A stretch of DNA of 64,000 nt from Liopterus haemorrhoidalis (GCA_963971575.1 OZ020622.1:11446279-11510278); one strand, 5' to 3'; numbered from the stretch's first letter, positions 9,031 through 21,503 are shown. Numbers and translations: made by a program. Notes: generated by a model not told the origin, from the sequence alone.

Positions 9031-10649
9031 CGATACTTTTTGAACAGACATCGTACAGTTTACAACAAACTGCGTACCTGACAATAATTATAGTGAAAGT
9101 GATTCCTGATTTCAAAAACGGATCATAGTTTGTTAATTTGTAGCCGACTAATTGATTTCTTGACTCTTATCTATCTTTTCTTTCTATCGACTATTTTATT
9201 GGCTCTTTTGTCGTGCAATTATTTCCGGTACTCCTTCACGTATTAACTGCATAAATAACTGTTATATATGTGTGTTTATTTAAAAAATTTGTGAAATAAT
9301 ATTGCAGAGACAACATAATTTTTAAATGATAAACGGACCACTTACTTTCTCGTTGTGTTTGATAAATAACCAAAAGAAAATACAACATATTAAATACAAT
9401 ATAATATGTAATATATCATTTTAAATTGCAGTAAAATAACTGAAATATCTGCAGTAGACTATGTCACAAAAATTAAACAAATCTCTCAAATAACAACAAA
9501 AGAAAAATTTACAGCAAAACTAAAGTTATACAGCAAGTCTACTGAAAGTTTCAAAAGTTGGGTTTACTACGGTTTTTCTTCCTCAAATGAACAAGAAATA
9601 AATTGCCAAAGTTTTCGTCTTATTACAGATATAACTCTTTCACAATCTTGGACATATACTAAAAATGTGATAATCAAAGTTGATTTAAGAATATTTGTGT
9701 CTCATGGCGTAATCAAAGCTCGTTTTTAATTAAGTCTGTACTTGAGAACCGTAAAATTTTAATTTAAATTAAGATTTCAATCGATAATCTCGTTTGCTGA
9801 TTTTTTAATTTAAGCCCAACATTAAAATGTTTTAGTTAACAAACTCTCTTCTTCTCTGTCTCAATTAGAATGTCCAATATTTGCTTTCTAAAAAGTAATT
9901 AATGAAAAGAAATAACAAGATAGCTTTAATTCAATAATTTTAAACAATCCCCGAATACGTAAAGAGTAAGGTTCAAATATTAAACTTGTGTAACTAACAG
10001 ATTTAAATTGGTGTCAAGCAAGGCTGCGTACTCTACCCACTACTTTTGAACTTAGTTTCAGATACTGTACTGAGTTTTTAATGCGTATAGTATCATTGGT
10101 AGGTTGAGTATGTGATTAAAAAATCTACATTAAGCATACCACATCGGCTTACTTAGTCACAACCTCAGTGATATGAGATTAAAACTGTGTTGCTTGGAAC
10201 CTATAGATCATATTGCAAATAAGGTCTTAGATCTTAGACCATTCTAGATCTTAATATGTTTTAATCCTATTAAATTAAAAGGAACAATGTCTTTTTTTCT
10301 AATTATCGTAGATACAGATAGAAAAACTGCATAAAAAATGGATAAACTGTTTTCAAGTGAAAAGTGCTCCTGCGGATAGAGAGAGAGAGAGAGAGAGAGA
10401 AAGACGTTGGCTTTTATTTATTTATTTAACCAGTAACTATGCAGATATGTACAGTAGTGCACAAGTCCAGTTACATAGTACTGGGAAAAAAATCCAATAC
10501 AATTATAGAAACAATAATTTAGAAATACTAATAATATAGAAGAATAAAACACAATATAAGCAAATATACAATAAAATACCATTTAACTAGTTTAATTTAT
10601 TTTTATATTAACAAACTTTTTATAATTGTCATAAAAGATAGCTGCATCG
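9031..10649. other. unassigned AT-rich sequence
   Basis: No transposase, RT or terminal repeat recognised. It contains a (GA)n run at 10376-10401. The first ~90 bases may belong to the mariner 5' region. Confidence 0.45.
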
Positions 10650-10663
10650 CTATCAGAGACTTG

Positions 10664-11642
10664 CTTGCGTACTAGAATGATCATTTTGATGCTCAGTATG
10701 ATGAACTTCAAAATGACATTAGTAATCTGTTTGAATGGTCATCGACCTGGCTTATACCAGTTAATATAAATAAAACTAGTGTTCTTCATCTAGGCATAAA
10801 CAATCCTAGGTTGCAGTACTACCTTAACGGTATTACTATCCAACCGTTACTGAACAGGTTGATTTGGGATTGACAATATGCACAAACCTCAGTTGGTCTA
10901 CACATGTGATCAATTGTGTTAAGAAAGCAAATCGTGTGTTGTACCTTATCTCTAGAGCATTTGCTAGGCAATCTCCTGTATTAGTACGCAAAATTTTCAC
11001 CACATATATTCGCCAACATCTAGAATTCGCCGTTTTTGTTTGGTCACCAAGTCTTAGAAAAGATATTGACATTATGGAAAGAGTCCAGAGACGTGCTACG
11101 CGCTTACCATTTGGTTTCAACAGACTTCCCTATGATGAGAGATTTCGAAGACTTAATTTGCCCAAACTGGAAAACCGCAGAAGTCGTGGTGATCTTATAA
11201 CTACCTACCGTGTACTCCATCGGAATTTTGATGCTGATCTTACTGGTTTGTTTGTACTTAATGTAGATTCTCGTTTACGTGGACATTCGTTAAAGTTATG
11301 TTACGAAAAGTTCCGTAAGAACGTTCGGGCCAAGTTTCTTTCAAACCGAGTGTTTTATGACTAGAACAATCTACCTGGAAGTGTAGTGTCTGCCCCAAGT
11401 GTGAACAATTTTAAAAATAGACTGGACCTTTAAAATCAATTGCTACTATCCCCATAAACTGAAATTTTCTGTTTTTGTACACTTTTTATATTTGTTATTG
11501 TTTGATTTTAGTTGTTTATCAAATTGTTTTGTTTCTTTCAACTTTCCTGTATCACAACAATGTGAAATATTGTAATTTTTCTATAAGAACTTTACAAGCC
11601 ATTGGCTTCAGTTCTTTTAAATAAATAATAATAATAATAATT
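10664..11642 (+). pseudogene. LINE reverse transcriptase C-terminal part (CR1/Jockey group)
   Basis: The frame at 10864-11364 encodes VKKANRVLYLISRAF, RQHLEFAVFVWSPS, MERVQRRATRL and RRSRGDLITTYRVLH, the thumb/C-terminal region of non-LTR RTs. Upstream (10700-10860) LFEWSSTWLIPVNINKTSV continues the protein in a shifted frame. The TAG at 11362 is premature: NNLPGSVVSAPSVNNFKNRLDL and a proper stop follow to about 11430. The 3' end carries (AAT)n at 11622-11642. It is 5'-truncated, with no YADD left. Confidence 0.8.
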
Positions 11643-12594
11643 TTGTTCAGTGGTACATAGATTCTGAAATTTTGAAGAAGTTCTAGGGCATCTAGCTTCA
11701 ATCAATTCAAAGTGTTGATGTCGCGTCTCCATTCTAATCTTTAAAATTACTTGCTCTTATTGAGAGCTAGGTTTTTTTGGTTTAACTGGTTTGCATAAGA
11801 GATTCGAAAAGGATATGTTCCGATTAATTTCTGAGTCAGGTTTCTTACAAATCTCTTTTGTACTTTTTCTATTTGATTTTTGTGGGACATTGTTTCTGGG
11901 CTCCAGATTGTATTTGCGTACTCTAATTTAGGTCGAACTAGTGCACAGTACAGTAACCAATTTGTAGATATCTTAAAACTACCACTGTTTTTTAGTATAA
12001 ATCCTAAAGTGTTTAGGACACTATTCACTATATTGTCTTTGTGATTATTAAAACTAAAATCGTGTCTAAATTGTACACCTAATTCTTTTACTTTACTATC
12101 TCTAAGCAGCACTATATTTTTAATATGGTAATCGTGGGTTATTTTGTTTATATTACGTGTAAAAGATATTACTTTGCATTCATTTTGATTTTTTTTTCGC
12201 ACCAGTTCACAACGCTATTTAAGTCTTTTCGCAACAGCAGGCAGTCCTCCGATTTGTTGATTACACGAAACAGCTTAAGATCGTCTGCATGAAGAAGTGA
12301 CTCACTGGTTACTACTTCCAAAGGTAAATCTTTAATGAGTAGGAGGAATAGAAATAGGCCTAAAATTGTTCCTTAAGGTACGCCAGATGTAGGGATAAAG
12401 GAATTCGATTCCGTGTCATTGACTCTAACTTTAGTTCTTCTTTATGTTAGATTAGACTGGAAAAGACTAACTTCTGGGCTGCAACCAAAGGCACTCATTT
12501 TGTCGAGCAGGATTTTGTGACTTACTTTGTCAAAGGCTTTAGTGAAATCGGTATAAACACAGTCAACTAAATATTTTGATTGTGATGTGGCTAT

Positions 12595-12596
<2 letters not shown>
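11643..12596 (-). pseudogene. LINE reverse transcriptase fragment, minus strand
   Basis: On the minus strand, 12590-12200 encodes DCVYTDFTKAFDKVSHKILL (RT motif A), SGVP*GTILGLFLFLLLIKDLP (motif B, with a stop) and LLHADDLKLF (motif C, ADD). The frame at 12202-11747 continues with VKELGVQFRHDFSFNNH, VRPKLEYANTIWSP and KVQKRFVRNL. Several stops and a frameshift make it inactive. It lies tail-to-tail with the LINE at 10664 and is bounded at 12597 by the (TAA)n tail of the next element. Confidence 0.8.
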
Positions 12597-12630
<34 letters not shown>

Positions 12631-13735
12631 GTTTTATTGACCAAATTACAAATACGAAGAACTGCTTTCAGTCAGTCAATACAATATTAGAGACAAAGTC
12701 ATAAAAGTTCATCAAAATTAACGTTGTTAAATTTATCAATTGTGTACAATGGGTTATTTATAAATATGTGTTTAAGTTTAAGTTTGAATTTGTCTAGTGG
12801 TAGTGTAGTAATAGTCTCTGGTAAAAGATTATAAAATTTCACAGCAAAGTAATTTGAACAATTCCTGGATTTATTTAAGCGCAAAAACTTACCACGAATA
12901 TTATTTTTACAACGCGTGTTGTGCTCGTGCGTTTCACTAAAAGTGATATAATTGGGTAAGTTTTTGCGTACAAACAATAGACACAAATAAATAAATAGTG
13001 AAGGCAATGACATTATTTTCAGCTTTACAAAAAGATCTCGAAAATCCGCTCTAAAAGGAGCACTGGCAATTATTCTTACAACTTTACGTTGTAAGCTGAA
13101 AATTCTTTTGGCTGCAGGTGAATGTCCCCAGATTATTAACCCATAAGTTAGGTGGGACTGAAAGAGGGAGAAATAGGCTTTTAATACAACATCTATGCTG
13201 ACTTCATGCTTCAGATTCATTACTAGATACACGGTCGATCGCAGTTTACGACTAAGTACATCCACGTGCTGATCCCAACGAAGGTAAGGATCAACGTGGA
13301 TACCAAGAAATTTAACGAAAGAGGGATTGGCAAAATCATGTTTTCTGGTACTTAGTAGCAGGGTCTGGGTTTTATCTGCATTTAAAATTAGTTTATTGCT
13401 AGACAACCAAGAGTTTGCACTGTTCACCAGAGAAACGTTTTCCATAATAAGGGAATCTAGATCATGGTTGCAATTTAATAATGTTGTATCGTCAGCGTAA
13501 AAGATTGATTTAGATTTCATAGCGAGAGGCAAGTCGTTAACATATATTAAGAATAGTAGCGGTCCGAGAACTGAACCTTGGGTAATACCAAAATGTAGTG
13601 TGAGAAAGGCATAAGATTTGTTTCAGTTGACTTCATTCTGATAAACCCATGTTGATTCGAAGATATTTTGCTGCGAAAATGATGATTATAAAGAGAACAG
13701 ATTATTATTTTAAATGCAGTGAATTGAATTGAATA
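12597..13735 (-). pseudogene. LINE reverse transcriptase, best-preserved RT frame
   Basis: The open frame extends from about 13622 to 12699 on the minus strand: HFGITQGSVLGPLLF (motif B), SIFYADDTTLLN (catalytic YADD), LGIHVDPYLRWDQHV, YGLIIWGHSP and a C-terminus NYFAVKFYNLLPETITTLP. Upstream (13735-13640) the fingers motif SSNQHGFIRMKSTETN is present, but the ~100 residues with motif A are deleted at about 13620. The 3' end is a (TAA)n tail at 12597-12631. The 280-codon uninterrupted run is the longest coding stretch in the window, suggesting a fairly young insertion. Confidence 0.85.
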
Positions 13736-14555
13736 GTAAATTGCAATTTCTCCCATCAGTTACTAATGTCTATTTGACATTCACGTGAATAATCTATAAA
13801 ACAAAAACATAAGAGACAAGATACGTTAATGGAAATTTCTCGTAAGCATATGCATGTATGCATATTTAATAATATCAACCGGTAAATAACTAAACGAACT
13901 TCAAAATTAATCCACAAACAAGTAATTACAAAATTCGGAAGAGCGCACAAAATAATCAAGCCCATACAGAGACGGACTACAAAATTTTAAACTTATGGTC
14001 CACATGAAATATGTGTGAATCTGGCTAATTACATCAGTTTTTGTATATTTGAGAACTGTGATTTTGTCCTGAGTTCATCTCTGCGTAAATTTTTCCATTA
14101 CAACGATTCTAGTAATTTTACATTTAAATTGAGTTTTGAAAACCTTATGATTTAGTTCTCTATTTTACTAATATGGACAAAAATGTAAAGCATACTATAT
14201 ATCATTTTTTTTTTCTGAGATACCAGCTTCTAATATCAATATTTAAAGCTATATTTTTAAAAACAAACAGGAAATTAAAGATCTAAAATAATCTGATAAA
14301 ATTAAAAAATGTTGCTCGATTATTTAAAAACTGAATATACGTCGACTCTTGGAATACCTCGCAAAAGCTCAGACAGGTTCAATAAAACAAAAGAATACAA
14401 TCTCCCACTTTATTTTAAAACAAGATTTCTTTCCAAAATGTTCTATGGCAGTGTTTATCAATCTAAAACTTATTGCGGACCAACAAAATGTCCAATATTT
14501 TTACCCAGATTTGTGAGAATATTAATTTAAAAATAATCTTATTTATTTACTGTCT
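13736..14555. other. unassigned sequence
   Basis: No recognised domain, terminal repeat or tandem structure. The short open frames here have no family signature. Confidence 0.45.
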
Positions 14556-16120
14556 TTTTTAGGATTTTGTAGGTATGCCCACCAAAAAAAATCCTTATAA
14601 CGTCACTCATTTGTCTATCTGTCTGTATGTCTGATTGTACGGTAGAAATTGTAGCCGAACGGCTTAACATAGAAAGTTGAAATTTGGCGAACTTGTACAA
14701 CTTTCTGACCTACATACAAGAAAACTACAGAGTTCAAAAAAATACAGCGCGGGATAAATATAAACAAATATGAATTTAATAAAAAATATATATTTTTTTA
14801 AATCTTGAGTGGCCATACCAAATGAAACCTCTTAAGGCGGCGCACAACCCTATAGTTCTCAATAGTTTCCTATACAAAACTAATAATCGGAAATACAATT
14901 AATAACAATCTATATATCAAAATTTGCAGCGAATTTTTATCTATCTAATAGGATATTTTAAATTGTAGAAAAAACTGTTATGTAATATTAAATAAGCAAA
15001 TTGCATTATAGATGCCATCTTGTAAACCAATCGACGCATAATTGCGTACGATGCGGCAAATTGTAGCTAAAGCTGTATTCTACAAAAATGTTTTTAGCTA
15101 TTTTGTTCTATTGTGAAAAATACTTATAGTTATTGTACTTGGTAGTCTATATTTGCTGCCATCTTGAATTTGCCGCGGTTCTCAATATAGGTGTTACGGG
15201 TAAAAATGATTTAATTTTTGTGAAGAATACGTGTACCAAGTGTCATTCCATTATCTACAAGAATAATATTTTTCGACGAAGGTTCTAAACTATAAGTAAT
15301 CAAGTCGAAAAAAATGTTGAGGTATTATTTAAACATTTCTACACAAAACTATATAAATATAAAAGTTATTTGAAACCCATAAATAGATTTAAAAAATTAC
15401 AGAACAATGTTGATGATGTCAATTATTAAGTTATTGAGCGATAATATTTTTACAATAAATGTTTCTACAATTAAAAATATCCTATTAAATAGATAAAAAT
15501 TCGTTGCAAAATTTGATGTATATATTGATACTAATTTTATTTCAGATTGTTAGTATTGTATACGAAATTGGTAACCTCTAGGGGTTATACGCAGTCTTAA
15601 TGCGTAGATCAACAAACAAATTTTTATATTAAAAAAATCATTTTTTTTAAAATTTGATTTTTGCCAAAAATGTGTCAATCTCCCAAAGGGATTGATCTAA
15701 AAATCTAAAAAAAAAAAAAAAAATCCTAATGCACGATGGGAACCGAAATAATTCAACAGGAATACTTTATCTGATAAATTTTTCGAAAAATATCGATTTT
15801 TTGGTGTCGTAGATAAAAAAAATGTTTTTTTTTTTTCAAATTTATTGTGCCTTATCAAAAGAAAGTTCTTGAGACGTAGATTACGGAACGATAGATAGTT
15901 TTTAGAAATTCGTTTTTTTTAACACGAATTTAGCCAAAAATCTGCATAAGTCATTGTCGCGCACCCTTTTACCAAAAAGGATTAAACTAAAAATTTGAAA
16001 AAATTATAGGCAATGCATATTGATCTGAGCCGGAAATGTACGAGAGGAATTTAAGATCAGATTGTGTTTTTGAAAAATATGGCAGTTTTTGTCTTTTTTT
16101 TTATATTTTTTTAATTCATG
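14556..16120 (-). repeat. diverged relative of the CAGA element (family 1, E)
   Basis: Starts TTTTAGGATTTTGTAGGTATG, close to the family 1 terminus, then an ATG, a short TCTG-type repeat (14608-14635) and GTAGCCGAACGGCTTAA followed by GAAATTTGGCGAACTT. The ATG is again in phase with the conserved segment, but TGA and TAA interrupt. Two tandem, diverged copies of the family 1 body follow (about 15640-15830 and 15930-16110; shared AAACTAAAAATTTGAAAAA and GATCAGATTGTGTTTTTG). It is much older than copies A-D and carries the inverted-repeat element below. Confidence 0.6.
14845..15597. mobile_element. long-inverted-repeat element inside copy E
   Basis: Arms of about 110-130 bp (14845-14975, 15457-15597) are inverted copies; the inner 60 bp with AATAGGATATTTT and TGTAGAAA matches best and the outer parts are decayed. 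The ~480-bp centre has no frame. No clear target duplication. Confidence 0.6.
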
Positions 16121-16179
16121 GTTAAATTATGGCTAATAATGTTAGAATATTTTGTATTTATCAAGTAACAAAAACCCTA

Positions 16180-16578
16180 TATCATTAACCAAATATTAAA
16201 CACTATCAAGCAATTAAAGGAAAGGAATATACAAATCACCATAGCATGGATAAAGGGTCATTCAGGTATTTACTAGAAGCAAATAGCAGACTCACTAGCG
16301 AAAGAAGCCATAACATCAGAACATAATTATAACATTCCACTCTCAGTAGAAAACAACAAGTTACATTTTAAACAAAGCATTTGGAAAGAATGGAACAACG
16401 AACACAAAGGATCAATCACCAGCAAAGGTCAACAATATGGATTTTTACATCCTAATATACCAAACCAACCGCGGTATAATTCCAGTATACCAAGAGGTTT
16501 AATTACCACCATTGCGCGTCTCAAATTCAACCACACCTTCCCAAAAAGCCACCTCTGTGTAGGTGGCTCTAGATCTAG
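16180..16578 (+). pseudogene. LINE RNase H and zinc-knuckle end
   Basis: The plus frame from about 16208 reads IQITIAWIKGHSGIY, stop, KQIADSLAKEAITS, which is the RNase H motif W.KGHSGI.GNE.AD.LAKEA. It continues to PRGLITTIARLKFNHTFPKSHLC, the zinc-knuckle-like end common in I/Jockey/R1-group LINEs. One in-frame TAG replaces the Gly-Asn region. The coding end lies directly against the satellite array starting at 16581. Confidence 0.75.
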
Positions 16579-16580
16579 GT

Positions 16581-18600
16581 ATCTAGACCAAACAAAGTGT
16601 GAGAATTCCAAAAATTCAAACCTCAAGTCTCTATTTCTTACCTTTTTTGAGATATGAATTTTTAAAATTACAAAAAGTTTCAAAATTTTCCCTAATAGTT
16701 TAAGGTCATTACGGACCAATTATTATATTTTTCTAGACAAAACAAGGTGTGAGAATTCCAAAAATTCAAACCTCAAGTCTCTATTTCTTACCTTTTTGAG
16801 ATATGAATTTTTAAAATTACAAAAAGTTTCAAAATTTTCCCTAATAGTTTAAGGTCATTACGGACCAATTATTATATTTTTCTAGACAAAACAAGGTGTG
16901 AGAATTCCAAAAATTCAAACCTCAAGTCTCTATTTCTTACCTTTTTTGAGAAATGAATTTTTAAAATTACAAAAAGTTTCAAAATTTTCCGTAATAGTTT
17001 TAGGTCATTACGGACCAAACATTATATTTTTCTAGACAAAACAAGGTGTGAGAATTCCAAAAATTCAAACCTCAAGTCTCTATTTCTTACCTTTTTAGAG
17101 TAATGAATTTTTAAAATTACAAAAAAATCAAAATTTTCAATAGTTTTAGGTCATTACGGACCAAACATTAATTTTTTCTAGACAAAACAAGGTGTGAGAA
17201 TTCCAAAAATTCAAACCTCAAATCTCTATGTCTTACCTTTTTTGAGATATGAATTTTTAAAATTACAAAAAAATCAAAATTTTCAATAGGTTTAGGTCAT
17301 TACGGACCAAACATTAATTTTTTATAGACAAAACAAGGTGTGAGAATTCCAAAAATTCAAACCTCAAATTTCTTTGTCTTACCTTTTTTGAGATATGAAT
17401 TTTTAAAATTACAAAAAGTTTCAAAATTTTCCCTAATAGTTTTAGGTCATTACGGACCAAACATTATATGTTTCTAGATAAAACAAGGTGTGAGAATTCC
17501 AAAAATTCAAACCTCAAGTCTCTATTTCTTACCTTTTTGGAGATATGAATTTTTAAAATTACAAAAAAATCAAAATTTTCAATAGGTTTAGGTCATTACG
17601 GACCAAACATTATATTTTTCTAGACAAAACAAGATGTGAGAATTCCAAAAATTCAAACCTCAAGTCTCTATTTCTTACCTTTTTAGAGTAATGAATTTTT
17701 AAAATTACAAAAAAATCAAAATTTTCAATAGTTTTAGGTCATTACGGACCAAACATTATATGTTTCTAGACAAAACAAGGTGTGAGAATTCCAAAAATTT
17801 AAACCTCAAATCTCTATGTCTTACCTTTTTTGAGATATGAATTTTTAAAATTACAAAAAAATCAAAATTTTCAATAGGTTTAGGTCATTACGGACCAAAC
17901 ATTAATTTTTTATAGACAAAACAAGGTGTGAGAATTCCAAAAATTCAAACCACAAATCTCTTTGTCTTACCTTTTTTGAGATATGAATTTTTAAAATTAC
18001 AAAAAGTTTCAAAATTTTCCCTAATAGTTTTAGGTCATTACGGACCAAACATTATATGTTTCTAGACAAAACAAGGTGTGAGAATTCCAAAAATTCAAAC
18101 CTCAAGTCTCTATTTCTTACCTTTTTTGAGATGTGAATTTTTAAAATTACAAAAAAATCAAAATTTTCAATACTTTTAGAGCATTACGGACCAAACATTA
18201 ATTTTTTCTAGACAAAACAAGGTGTGAGAATTCCAAAAATTCAAACCTCAAATCTCTTTGTCTTACCTTTTTTGAGATATGAATTTTTAAAATTACAAAA
18301 AAATCAAAATTTTTAATAGGTTTAGGTCATTACGGACCAAACATTATTTTTTTCTAGACAAAACAAGGTGTAAGAATTCCAAAAATTCAAACCTCAACTC
18401 TCTACCTCTTACCATTTTTGAGAAATGAATTTTTTAAATTTACAAAATAAAATCAAATTTTTACCAATTAGTTTTAGGTCATTACGGACCAAATATTACA
18501 GAAAGAACATCGTAAAACTAATTTTTTTAAAGATTTAAACCTTAGGTCTCTATTTCTTACCATTTTTGAGATATAGTTTTTGATTTAATACCCAAATTTC
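16581..18600 (+). repeat. 146/150-bp satellite array with higher-order structure
   Basis: Thirteen direct units, taking GTGTGAGAATTCC as landmark, start at 16597, 16747, 16896, 17046, 17192, 17338, 17488, 17634, 17780, 17926, 18076, 18222 and 18368, with a degenerate edge to about 18600. Two length classes occur: ~150 bp (AGTTTCAAAATTTTCC) and 146 bp (AAATCAAAATTTTCAATAG). Units 17046-17633 and 17634-18221 form two copies of a four-unit, 588-bp higher-order repeat with matching unit-specific variants. Edge units are the most diverged, as expected for unequal exchange. Each unit carries GGTCATTACGGACCAAA. Non-coding. Confidence 0.95.
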
Positions 18601-18994
18601 CAAAAATAACTACACTTTCACGAGACCCAATATATTCAATGTTAAAATACGTACAAAAAATAACTTAGAATTTATAAGAAAGACATTTTAATGTTATCTC
18701 GATGTTTTGTTAACCACAAATGAATTAGTATGGGATTAAAAAAATAATTAATCCTCTTAAATAAGTTGATAAGGAAATTTTATTTTTATATCATTAGCAG
18801 AAATTACGTAAACATTTATGCGACGAAACCTGTTTATCTGAAAAAATATATAAACTGTGAATTTTCATAGTTTACAGGATTTCGTAAGCAGGGCTGATAT
18901 TAAAAATATTTGAGAAGATAACATTCAAAATATGATTTATCACAGTAATACAGTTTTGAAATTATTGTAGAAAACATTACAAACCAATTTGCAA
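18601..18994. other. unassigned, with a family-1-like terminus
   Basis: Mostly featureless AT-rich sequence. At 18855-18890 GTGAATTTTCATAG and ACAGGATTTCGTAAGCAG resemble the outer end of the CAGA elements (GTGTGAATATTCACAC...AGGGTTTCGCAGG), so a diverged end may lie here. Confidence 0.4.
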
Positions 18995-19045
18995 CAAGTA
19001 CTTTATGATGGCGGTCGGTCCTGTGGTGGCCACAGCTGATTTTCT
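18995..19045 (-). repeat. family 2 microsatellite element, terminal fragment
   Basis: AAGTACTTTATGATGGCGG and GGTCCTGTGGTGGCCACAG match, in reverse, the start of the family 2 copy at 21598-21957 and the end at 30658-30712. Only this ~50-bp end is present. It and the copy at 21598 point away from each other across 2.5 kb. Confidence 0.65.
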
Positions 19046-19082
19046 TAATATCTTTTACAGTTGACAAAAAACTGTGATATTT

Positions 19083-19230
19083 TTAAATGACGATTATATT
19101 CCCTATAGCGACTTGAAAGTAAAGTATTTTTATTTACAAGTGTTCAAAGTGCCTTCCATTTTAATTTAAACACATTCGCATTCTTACGCTTGAGTTATCT
19201 GTAGCTCGGAGAGCAATTAAAAAAATATAT
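19083..19230 (+). repeat. dispersed repeat, first of two copies
   Basis: Shares GACTTGAAAGTAAAGTA, TTACAAGTGTTCAAAGTG and TGAGTTATCTGTAGCTC with 21280-21370 (there ACTTGAAAGAAAAGTA...GGAGTTATTTGTAGCTC). Both copies are moderately diverged and non-coding. The element they come from is not identified. Confidence 0.55.
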
Positions 19231-19536
19231 AATAAAAAATATTGCACTTTCAAGTCGTACCTACTTCAAAGTACAACTTGAAAATACTCGAAGTACCTCC
19301 AACGCGAACCATTGTCAGAGAATCCCATCAACCGAAGCATACAATTTATTTTACCTTGATATAGTCTACTTATAGTCTGTTTATTTGGTTAAAGCGAAAC
19401 TATATTTTCAAATCTAGTAATTTTTATCAATTGAATGAAACTTTTGATCATTTTGTTTAGTAAAAGTCCATTTACTCATTATAAAGTTAGCTAGTGACAA
19501 CTTAAACGTTTGAAATAGCCTGTAGTTTAAATTACG

Positions 19537-19904
19537 CAGCAAACATTTTTCTACGGGCCAGTACTGGTAAAGCACATACTCCCCGGCATTGAAAGTAATG
19601 GGCCAGTACCCCGGTGTCCCCGTGGCCGTTACTGGCCCAATGATGTATCAGTTGCCGGCCCAGCAACGGTAAAGTGCAAAATAATCGCATTAGTTGCAAG
19701 ATTTATTTCTGATGGTTTTAAGTAAAAAGTATGAGTGAAGAAGAGTGCTTATAAAATGCTGGTAAAGTACTTCGTATAGGCGGAATGCGAAATACAAATG
19801 TGAAGTACATTATTAATACTGGCGTTGCACTTACTTTTTGTGCCAGTAATATACCAGCATAAAAGCAGTTTGCCGGCATTCGGCCGTTAGTTGAATGTTT
19901 GCTG
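19537..19904. mobile_element. MITE with CAGCAAACATT ends
   Basis: Starts CAGCAAACATT and ends AATGTTTGCTG, with inverted GGGCCAGTACTGG / CCAGTAA-type blocks inside and a GC-rich left half unlike the surroundings. About 368 bp, non-coding. I see no convincing target duplication, so the superfamily is open. Confidence 0.65.
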
Positions 19905-21279
19905 GGTAGTTGTCAAAATAAGTAAATTATGTATAAAAATAATTAGAATATTTATTTTATTTATGTTATGAAAGGTAAATATTTATGAATATAAATGTAA
20001 GAAATTTATAAATATGGATAAAATTTATATCTTGCAAGATTGAGTGCATTTTTATTATATTTTCATGTTTCGATATTGTATGACTTTGCGGCCCCCCGGT
20101 TGAGAAACGCTGGGATAGACCACCAGAATGCCGACACAGTGCCTCTAAGAATTTACCATCTTAGATGTTTAGGCTAACCGGACCGAATATTTTCTGCGCC
20201 CGTCTTCAGAGAGATGCACAGAAATGTTTAAAGTTGTACATGTATGTCACTATTTGGTGCGGAACTTACCAATAGATGGTAGTGCTGGAGATTTCTGTAT
20301 TTCCCATCGTCTAATAGTTACTTGCAAATTATATTACCGTTTTATATATTTTAACGTTGTGAGCGTTATGTTCTATTTTCTTCGTTTTAAAGTAGTGAAA
20401 TACTGCAGCGAAGCACGGGTACAACCACTAGTGTTTTATAAAATCTTAATACTTGTAGTTATTTATTATTGGAAAGAGCTAATTAAAAGCACAAAAAAAG
20501 TTTAAAGTCATTGAACAATTATTGAAAATGCGTAGGAATACATGAAATCGCATGACGAATGAAATCAGCTTAGACTGATCTATTTGGATTAAAATCATTA
20601 AATGATGTATACGGTACAGACGCTTCAGACCTACAGCTCTGGAGATTTTTCTGTCAGTTCAAAAAATCCCCGTTAATAATGGAGGAAATTTTAAAATTTG
20701 ACGCCTGGTATTTTCGTGTCAAATTTGTCATAAATGATAGGCTTGTGTGATTTTGACGTACCCTAAAAACTGCAATATCAAACAAAAGGGATCCACACGT
20801 TGAATTTCATATAGATTATGGATTACATGACAAATAAATTTGTTCGTGATATTACATAGATAATATGATATAACAAGTAATTCAATAAAATATTGTGAAA
20901 TTAATGATAAATTAAATAAATTATTATTGACATTATTCGATGAATTGATTTGGTAACGCTATAATTTGAATAAAATAAAACATATTTTAACACATGTAAT
21001 TAGGTACATATATACTGGGTGTATCTAAATAGAGTAACACGATTTTTCTTGAAAACGCGACATGTTAGCAAGTTTGAGAAAAAATTTGATGACCAAAGTT
21101 TGTCCAAAAAATCAAATAGTATTTAAAGTTTCCGAAAAAAACCGGAAGTACATGATATCAAGGACAACGGAACATATATCGTATTGGGTATATTTGGATA
21201 GAGCTTTTGAAAACAAACAAATTTTACTTAAATATTTTTTTAATATCTATTACGGTTTACGAAAAGTTGTATACTCCAT
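19905..21279. other. mostly unassigned, with a hAT-like right end
   Basis: At 20085-20112 GCGGCCCCCCGGTTGAGAAA followed by CGCTG is a typical right end of a CAGCGTTTCTCAA-type hAT element, but no left partner was found. The rest holds no recognised domain. Near 21021 GGGTGTATCTAAATAGAGTA could be another old terminus. Confidence 0.4.
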
Positions 21280-21370
21280 CATAACTTGAAAGAAAAGTAA
21301 TTTTAGTTACAAGTGTTCAAAGTGACGTTTATTTTGATTATAACACTCTGGAGTTATTTGTAGCTCTGAT
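21280..21370 (+). repeat. dispersed repeat, second copy
   Basis: Counterpart of 19083-19230, in the same orientation 2.1 kb downstream, again next to a family 2 microsatellite element end. Confidence 0.5.
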
Positions 21371-21410
21371 CATAATAAAAATAACAACTGCTTTAAAAGT
21401 GAAATATTTA

Positions 21411-21503
21411 TTATTATTATTATTATACGTTAATAAGATTATTATCAAGGTCGAGAAACAAGTTTAATTAATTATTATTATTATTTATTATTATTATTAT
21501 TTT
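21411..21503. repeat. (ATT)n microsatellite, two runs
   Basis: Runs of ATT at 21411-21426 and 21466-21503, separated by ~40 bp. They resemble LINE tails, but no coding sequence was recognised beside them. Confidence 0.85.

Noticed and set aside
10357..10539. 60-codon frame starting near the (GA)n run
   Set aside because: It consists of an Arg-Glu run from the microsatellite plus unrelated sequence; no family signature.
16581..18600. Possible CRISPR-like repeat/spacer array
   Set aside because: Units are contiguous 146-150-bp near-identical copies without unique spacers, in eukaryotic transposon-rich DNA.
20085..20112. Complete hAT element with CAGCGTTTCTCAA end
   Set aside because: Only the right end is visible; no left partner or matching 8-mer GGATAGAC before a CAG start was found.
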